A DNA stretch of 48,948 nt from Planctomycetota bacterium (GTDB taxonomy: Bacteria > Planctomycetota > Planctomycetia > Pirellulales > PLA5). This document shows, piece by piece, positions 44,423-48,948 of this stretch. The stretch spans positions 1 to 48,948 of the forward strand of contig QEVJ01000077.1 of the NCBI GenBank assembly GCA_003576845.1, given 5' to 3'. Position numbers and translations under genes: made by a program. Numbering within the stretch: the first letter of the stretch is position 1; each line of letters begins with the position of its first letter. The notes beneath the pieces were generated by a model that was given only the letters and a program-made list of their open reading frames with translations, had not been told where the DNA came from and made no database searches.

Positions 44423-45697
44423 TCAATGTCCGCGGGGCTCGAAGGCCAGCGGATCGTCGGACAGCGGGTCGGCGATCCGGATGCACGTCTTGCCCGCGAG
44501 CAGGTCTTCGAGCACCTGCCCGACGATCTGTGCGCGCCATCCGCGGGCGAGTTTCGGCGGTTGCCCGCCCGCGCGATCGACGCCCAGATGAAACGCGACC
44601 AGATCGCGCACGTCTTGCACCGTGCCGACGAGGCCGACAGAAACGCTCGCCGCGCGGCAGACGCTATTGAGAATTGACGTGAGCAGCTGGGCAACGAGTT
44701 GCAACTGGCTCGGGCTGTCGGTGCGTTGCAGCCGCGGGCATTCCGCGTCGGACAAGTCGAGCGCCCGTTGAATCGCATCGAGCAAGTGCGGCATCGCCCG
44801 CGTCAGGTCGCGGCGATCGAGACCGCGGATGTGCGAAATGCGGGCTTCGTCGGCCGATTGAAGACGCGCGAGTTCGACGATCAAGTCGTCGCGGATGACG
44901 TGCCGGACCGGCGTATCGCGGCGCTCGGCGACCGTTTCGCGCCACCGCCACACTTCGCGAACGATCGCCAGCGACCGGGGCGAGAGATTCGCAATTCCGC
45001 CGACGCGCTGCCAGCGCTCGCCGGTAGTGGCCGTCTCGATGTCGGTTTGCCAGTCGGTCATTTCGTCCGAGAGCCAGGTCGTGCGGCCCAATTCGCTAAG
45101 GGTGCGGACGACGTTGTCGTAGAGCGGCTCGAGGTACACGACGTCGTCGAGGGCGTACTGCAATTGCCGCGGCGAGAGCGGCCGGCGGCTCCAATCGGTT
45201 CGCGTTTCGTGCTTGTGTAGCTTGCGGCCGAGGATTTTGGAGATCAGCGAACTGTAGCCGGCCGGATAGTCGGTGCCGACGAGCCCGGCGGCAATTTGCA
45301 GGTCGACGAGATTCGCCGGATGGCGGCCGATCGCGCGGAGAGAGAACGCGAGTTCTTCCCGGCCGGCATGGACGATCGTCGTGTGCTCTCCGCCGGCGAG
45401 CGTTTGCCAGAACGGCGTAAGGTCCTTGATTCTGAGCGGGTCGAAGATGGCGAGTTGCCCGTCGACGGCGGCTTGAATCAGGCACAACTGCGGGCGATAG
45501 CTGCGCTCCGAAATGAACTCGGTGTCGAAGGCGATCCGCCGAGCGCCCGCTGCCGCAGCGCACCATTTCGACAGGGCAGCATCGGAATCGACGAGATCGT
45601 ATTGCACGCGGTAAGGTCCAAGCGGCCGCCGGAACGCGATTCGCGTCCCCGGTTGCGGAACTTCGGCGACCCGCGAACTTCCTGTGGGTTTCGCCAC
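44423..45697 (-). CDS. rnd: Ribonuclease D
   Basis: A 424-residue 3'-5' exonuclease for tRNA 3' ends. DEDDy motifs: FDTEF (D58, E60), HAGREEL (110-116), and YALDD (Y181, D185). Two HRDC-like regions follow. In E. coli the second motif is HAGSEDL with Asp; here the place is Glu115, which could still bind metal. GTG 45697 is the only start candidate at the right place but has AAGGA directly before it with no spacer, so the start is uncertain. It converges with the gene at 42814-44397 after only 25 bases. Confidence 0.9.
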   Translation of the reverse strand: MAKPTGSSRVAEVPQPGTRIAFRRPLGPYRVQYDLVDSDAALSKWCAAAAGARRIAFDTEFISERSYRPQLCLIQAAVDGQLAIFDPLRIKDLTPFWQTLAGGEHTTIVHAGREELAFSLRAIGRHPANLVDLQIAAGLVGTDYPAGYSSLISKILGRKLHKHETRTDWSRRPLSPRQLQYALDDVVYLEPLYDNVVRTLSELGRTTWLSDEMTDWQTDIETATTGERWQRVGGIANLSPRSLAIVREVWRWRETVAERRDTPVRHVIRDDLIVELARLQSADEARISHIRGLDRRDLTRAMPHLLDAIQRALDLSDAECPRLQRTDSPSQLQLVAQLLTSILNSVCRAASVSVGLVGTVQDVRDLVAFHLGVDRAGGQPPKLARGWRAQIVGQVLEDLLAGKTCIRIADPLSDDPLAFEPRGH

Positions 45698-45934
45698 TCC
45701 TTACTACACGGGCGGCACGCGGTCAGTATAAACGCCCGCGCGGCCGCCAGAAAGATTGTCTGGCCCAGCCGGGCCAACGAGACCGTCGACGCATTCCATG
45801 TTGGTGCTTTGTCGGTGGTCGCGCCGCGGTCTGCCCATAGGCGATATCGGCCGATTTTGATAACGTGTGGGGCGACCCGAGGCAGATTGTTGCACCGGCG
45901 CCCACAGACCCCGTATCGCCGACCGTCAATTGCC

Positions 45935-46408
45935 ATGAGCACTGTCGCGCACACCACCGCCAAGAGTTGGACTGCCCCCGTCGTCAAGCCGCGTCGCGAG
46001 CAAGTGCCGGCGAGCGGCAATTTGTGTGAGTTCTGCACGGCCAAGTGTTGCCGTTATTTTGCCTTGCAGATCGACGCTCCGACCGAATGGCGCGATTTCG
46101 AGATTATCCGTTGGTACATGATTCACGGCGACGTGGCGCTGTTTACGGAAGACGACGAGTGGTATTTGCTCGTGTACAACGTATGCCGGCACTTGCTTCC
46201 GGACCGGCGGTGCGGGATTTACGAAACCCGCCCGCAAATCTGCCGCGACTACACGACCGACGAGTGCGAGTACGAAGACGATTGGGTGTACGACCGCTAC
46301 CTGGAAACGCCGGAGCAGGTCATCGAATATGCCGAAGCCGTGCTGCCGAAGAAGAAAGGCGAAAGCGTCCGCAGCCCGAAACCGGCATTGCTGCCGGTGA
46401 TTGGGTAG
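45935..46408 (+). CDS. YkgJ-family cysteine cluster protein
   Basis: A 157-residue protein. C31, C34, C38 and C39 (CEFCTAKCC) and later CRHLLPDRRCGIYETRPQIC form the YkgJ/CxxCxxCC zinc or Fe-S cysteine cluster. The function of this family is uncertain. ATG 45935 is chosen because it gives a short normal N-terminus; no strong ribosome binding site is present. The dispersed repeat 46409-46512 and hisS follow. Confidence 0.88.
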   Translation: MSTVAHTTAKSWTAPVVKPRREQVPASGNLCEFCTAKCCRYFALQIDAPTEWRDFEIIRWYMIHGDVALFTEDDEWYLLVYNVCRHLLPDRRCGIYETRPQICRDYTTDECEYEDDWVYDRYLETPEQVIEYAEAVLPKKKGESVRSPKPALLPVIG

Positions 46409-46512
46409 TCAGGGGCCGGGATTCAGGATTCAGGATTCGGGGAACTCCGAATGTTGAATCCTGAATCCCGAATGCCTTCCCTGACCCCCGACCCATGATC
46501 CCCGACCCCTGA
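46409..46512. repeat. Dispersed GGATTCGGG palindrome before hisS
   Basis: The left half has GGGATTCAGGATTCAGGATT and the right half AATCCTGAATCCCGAATGCC and TGACCCCCGACCCATGATCC. It ends three bases from the hisS start, so no Shine-Dalgarno sequence is left. Confidence 0.85.
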
Positions 46513-46514
46513 AA

Positions 46515-47834
46515 ATGATCGAACCTCGCACGCTCAAAGGCTTTCGCGATTTCCTGCCCGCGGCGATGATTCCGCGCGAGCGGTTGATCGACACGGCGCG
46601 GCGGGTATATCGCTCGTATGGTTTCGCGCCGATCGACACGCCGGCGCTCGAGTACACCGAAATCCTGCTCGGCAAGGGCGGCGCCGAAACCGACAAGCAG
46701 ATGTTCCGCTTCCACGATTCGGGCGGACGCGACGTGGCGATGCGGTTCGACTTGACCGTGCCGCTTGCCCGGTTCGTCGCCCAACACGCCGCCGAACTGG
46801 GAATGCCGTTCAAGCGGTATCACATCGCCACGGTGTGGCGCGGCGAAAATACCCAGCGCGGCCGCTATCGCGAGTTCATGCAGTGCGATTTCGACACGAT
46901 TGGCACGCGGTCGATCGCGTCGGATATCGAAACGACACTCGTCGTTCACGAATTGTTTCTCGCGATCGGCTTTACCGACTTCGAGATCCACATCAACAAC
47001 CGTAAGGTCCTCACCGGCCTGCTCGACAAGCTGGGCTTGGGCGACAAGGCGACGCTCGTGCTGCGGGCGCTCGACAAACTCGCGAAAATCGGCGCGGCCA
47101 AGGTCGGCGAAGAGATCGTCGCGACGACCGGCGCGACCTCCGCTCAAGTCGATGCGGTTCTCGGCTTTGCCACGCTCGCAGGAACGAACGACGCGATTCT
47201 CGATGGCGTGGCCAAAGCCGTAGCTGGCAACGCCCGCGGCGAAGAGGGCGCGGCCGACTTGCGTGCGGTGCTTTCCGCTTGTGCCGCTGCCGGTGTTCCC
47301 GCGGACCGGCTCAAGCTCGACGTGGCGATCGCCCGCGGGCTGGATTACTACACCGGCACGATCTACGAGACATTCCTTACGAAGCTGTCGAGCATCGGCA
47401 GCGTTTGCTCCGGCGGCCGCTACGATAATCTCGCCGGTCTTTATACGAAGCAAGAACTGCCCGGCGTCGGCGCCTCGCTGGGGCTGGACCGCTTGCTGAC
47501 GGCAATGGAAGAGCTTGGCATGTTGCCGAAAGCCGCCACGCCGGCCGAAGCGCTCGTCGCGTATTTCGATGCCGAGCGATTGCACGACTATCTTGCGCTT
47601 GCCGCGCTCGTGCGCAAGTCCGGCATCGGCGTGGAAGTCTATCCCGAGCCGAAAAAGCTTGGCCAGCAACTCAAATATGCCGACCACCGCGGGTTTCGCG
47701 TCGCCCTGATCGCCGGCAGCAACGAGCTGGCCGCCGGGCAATGCCAAGTGAAGGATCTCAAGTCCGGCACGAGCGAAGCCGTCGCCCTCGCCGATGTGCC
47801 GGCGGCGATTGCGAGGCTTCTGGCGGAGGGCTAA
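46515..47834 (+). CDS. hisS: Histidyl-tRNA synthetase
   Basis: A 439-residue class II aminoacyl-tRNA synthetase that charges tRNA-His. It shows motif 1 (GFAPIDTPALEYTEIL), motif 2 (ATVWRGENTQRGRYREFMQ), the histidine-specific RGLDYYTGTIYE (HisA loop) and motif 3 (GVGASLGLDRLL), then the anticodon-binding domain. Length and order are normal. The start directly follows a dispersed repeat, and no Shine-Dalgarno sequence is seen. It converges with the next gene after 27 bases. Confidence 0.97.
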   Translation: MIEPRTLKGFRDFLPAAMIPRERLIDTARRVYRSYGFAPIDTPALEYTEILLGKGGAETDKQMFRFHDSGGRDVAMRFDLTVPLARFVAQHAAELGMPFKRYHIATVWRGENTQRGRYREFMQCDFDTIGTRSIASDIETTLVVHELFLAIGFTDFEIHINNRKVLTGLLDKLGLGDKATLVLRALDKLAKIGAAKVGEEIVATTGATSAQVDAVLGFATLAGTNDAILDGVAKAVAGNARGEEGAADLRAVLSACAAAGVPADRLKLDVAIARGLDYYTGTIYETFLTKLSSIGSVCSGGRYDNLAGLYTKQELPGVGASLGLDRLLTAMEELGMLPKAATPAEALVAYFDAERLHDYLALAALVRKSGIGVEVYPEPKKLGQQLKYADHRGFRVALIAGSNELAAGQCQVKDLKSGTSEAVALADVPAAIARLLAEG

Positions 47835-47861
47835 CAACGTCGTGTGCGATTTGTGGCGGCG

Positions 47862-48948
47862 TCACTTCGCCCCGAAGCAATATAGCGACCCGTTCTCGTT
47901 GCCGATGACCATCCGCCCCGCGGCCGCTGAGGGCCCCGCGTGGAATCGTCCGCCCGCTTCGTACTTCCAGGCTTCTTTGCCGGTCTTGCGATCGACGCCG
48001 TAGACGCGGCCGTCCGCCGAGCCGAAATAGACGCGGTCGCCCGCGACGACCGGAGACGAATCGACCGCCCCGCGGGTCTGAAACGTCCAGAGCTTGTCGC
48101 CCGACTTCGGATCGAGCGCGTGGAGCCGCTTGTCCTGACTGCCGTAGTAGATGCCCTCGGGCGTGACGGCGGCCGAAGACTCGATCTGCTGTTCCGAGCG
48201 CTCGTCGCGGTGCGTCCACTCGATCTTGGCCGTCTTCCAATCGACGCAAAAGAACGCCCCATTGCCGGAGCCGAAATAGACGCGATCGCCCAGCACGGCC
48301 GGCGAAGATCCGGTCTGGCTCTTGATGTCGACGGTCGTGACGGCGGTTCCCTTGTCGACGTCGACGATGTGCAGCTTGGCGTCGCAACCGGCCAGAAACG
48401 TGCGATTGCCTACGACGGTCGGCGAGCAGCGAATCTGATCGCCGATTTGATACTGCCACGCCGCCTTGCCGTCGGCGACGTGAATTGCATACAGCGTGGC
48501 GTCGCGCGAGCCGACGAGCACGAGGTCTTTGTAGAAGTTCGGACTCGACGAAATCTCGCCGCCCGGGTTTTCTTCGTCGCCCGTGTTGTATTCCCAGACC
48601 ACCTTCCCGCTGGCCGCGTCGTAGCACCGAACCCGGCCGTCAAGATCGCCGACGAACACTTTGCCGTCGCGATAGGCGGCGCCGCCGCTGTAGCTCGTCT
48701 CGCGCGGATCTTTCCACTTCACGCCGCCGTCCGCAAGGTTCAGAGCGTAGAACGTGCCGTCCGCATCACCGACGAAGACGGTGCCCTCAGCGATCACCGC
48801 CGGGGCCAGAAACGCCCCGTCTTTGAGGTCGAACTTCCAGGCCAGCTTCATGTCGGCGGGCAACTCGCCCGGAACGACGCCGGTCGACAGGGCATCGCCG
48901 CGGGCGAGCGGCCAGGCGTCGCTCGCCGTACCGGTTTCCGCCGCGAAC
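47862..48948 (-). CDS. PQQ-like beta-propeller protein, C-terminal part (cut by window edge)
   Basis: 361 residues are visible and the frame stays open at the right edge, so the N-terminus with a probable signal peptide is missing. It has seven or so PQQ-like repeats (GTVFVGDADGTFYALNLADG; GKVFVGDLDGRVRCYDAASG; GDRVYFGSADGRVYGVDRKT) and the typical start AWPLARGDALSTGV. The repeats make a single propeller of a type found in BamB-like and PQQ-like periplasmic proteins. Exact role unknown. Confidence 0.88.
   Translation of the reverse strand, partial: FAAETGTASDAWPLARGDALSTGVVPGELPADMKLAWKFDLKDGAFLAPAVIAEGTVFVGDADGTFYALNLADGGVKWKDPRETSYSGGAAYRDGKVFVGDLDGRVRCYDAASGKVVWEYNTGDEENPGGEISSSPNFYKDLVLVGSRDATLYAIHVADGKAAWQYQIGDQIRCSPTVVGNRTFLAGCDAKLHIVDVDKGTAVTTVDIKSQTGSSPAVLGDRVYFGSGNGAFFCVDWKTAKIEWTHRDERSEQQIESSAAVTPEGIYYGSQDKRLHALDPKSGDKLWTFQTRGAVDSSPVVAGDRVYFGSADGRVYGVDRKTGKEAWKYEAGGRFHAGPSAAAGRMVIGNENGSLYCFGAK

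Noticed and set aside
45880-45905. Sigma-54-like AGGCAGATTGTTGCA before the YkgJ-like gene
   Set aside because: Spacing is one base too short.
5022-46512. CRISPR array from the repeated GGATTCGGG units
   Set aside because: The units are short, irregular and scattered, without constant repeats separated by unique spacers, and no cas gene is present.

Overview
The window is about 49 kb of high-GC bacterial DNA that reads as a planctomycete, most likely a Pirellulales-type genome. This is inferred from gene content: several secreted PQQ-like beta-propeller proteins, a YTV-like tyrosine/valine repeat cell-surface protein, an NHL-repeat thioredoxin lipoprotein, two GroELs, an octaheme HAO-like cytochrome c, and very many short palindromic repeats between genes. 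I see no rRNA, tRNA, CRISPR array or insertion sequence. No marker gene fixes the species.

Layout. 1-1063 holds the start of a PrkA-type kinase (minus strand, cut by the window edge). 1819-2433 is an orphan FixJ-like response regulator. 2881-8710 is a chaperone block: groEL1, groES, groEL2, dnaJ, grpE. 8942-9478 has two small zinc proteins (FmdB-like and YacG). 9496-10292 is a translationally coupled pair of unknown minus-strand genes. 10498-13008 is a large secreted tandem alpha/beta hydrolase whose 5' end contains a dispersed repeat. 13108-15690 has a zinc-ribbon membrane protein and the flagellar stator genes motA and motB. 16112-17146 is the surface protein. 17747-21713 (minus) is a Rieske / cytochrome b / globin / octaheme cytochrome c operon, followed upstream by a universal stress protein. 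22795-25187 has a DUF481 outer-membrane protein and a class III aminotransferase. 25465-28811 is an ABC exporter whose permease carries a large propeller-like insert. 28901-31219 is a MacA/LolD-like pair without a permease. 31470-32477 is a sigma-54 activator without a sensory domain. 33091-33870 is a short-chain dehydrogenase. 34423-39133 has two PQQ-like propeller proteins. 39433-42527 has a thioredoxin-NHL lipoprotein coupled to a ThuA-like protein. 42814-47834 has a TolC-like helical protein, RNase D, a YkgJ-family protein and histidyl-tRNA synthetase. The last gene, another PQQ-like protein, runs off the right end.

How parts may work together. Three genes of stress type (prkA-like kinase, groEL1, universal stress protein) each have an upstream sequence with the exact spacing of a sigma-54 (-24/-12) promoter, and a sigma-54 activator is in the same window. 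This suggests a sigma-54 stress regulon (inference). The Rieske / cytochrome b / globin / octaheme operon looks like a quinone-linked electron-transfer module for a nitrogen compound such as hydroxylamine, NO or nitrite. The octaheme cytochrome has an N-terminal membrane anchor and may take the place of the missing cytochrome c1 (inference). This is the most promising candidate for an undescribed system here.

The gaps between genes are unusually rich in short inverted repeats of at least five sequence types, some of which abut start codons or lie inside a coding sequence.
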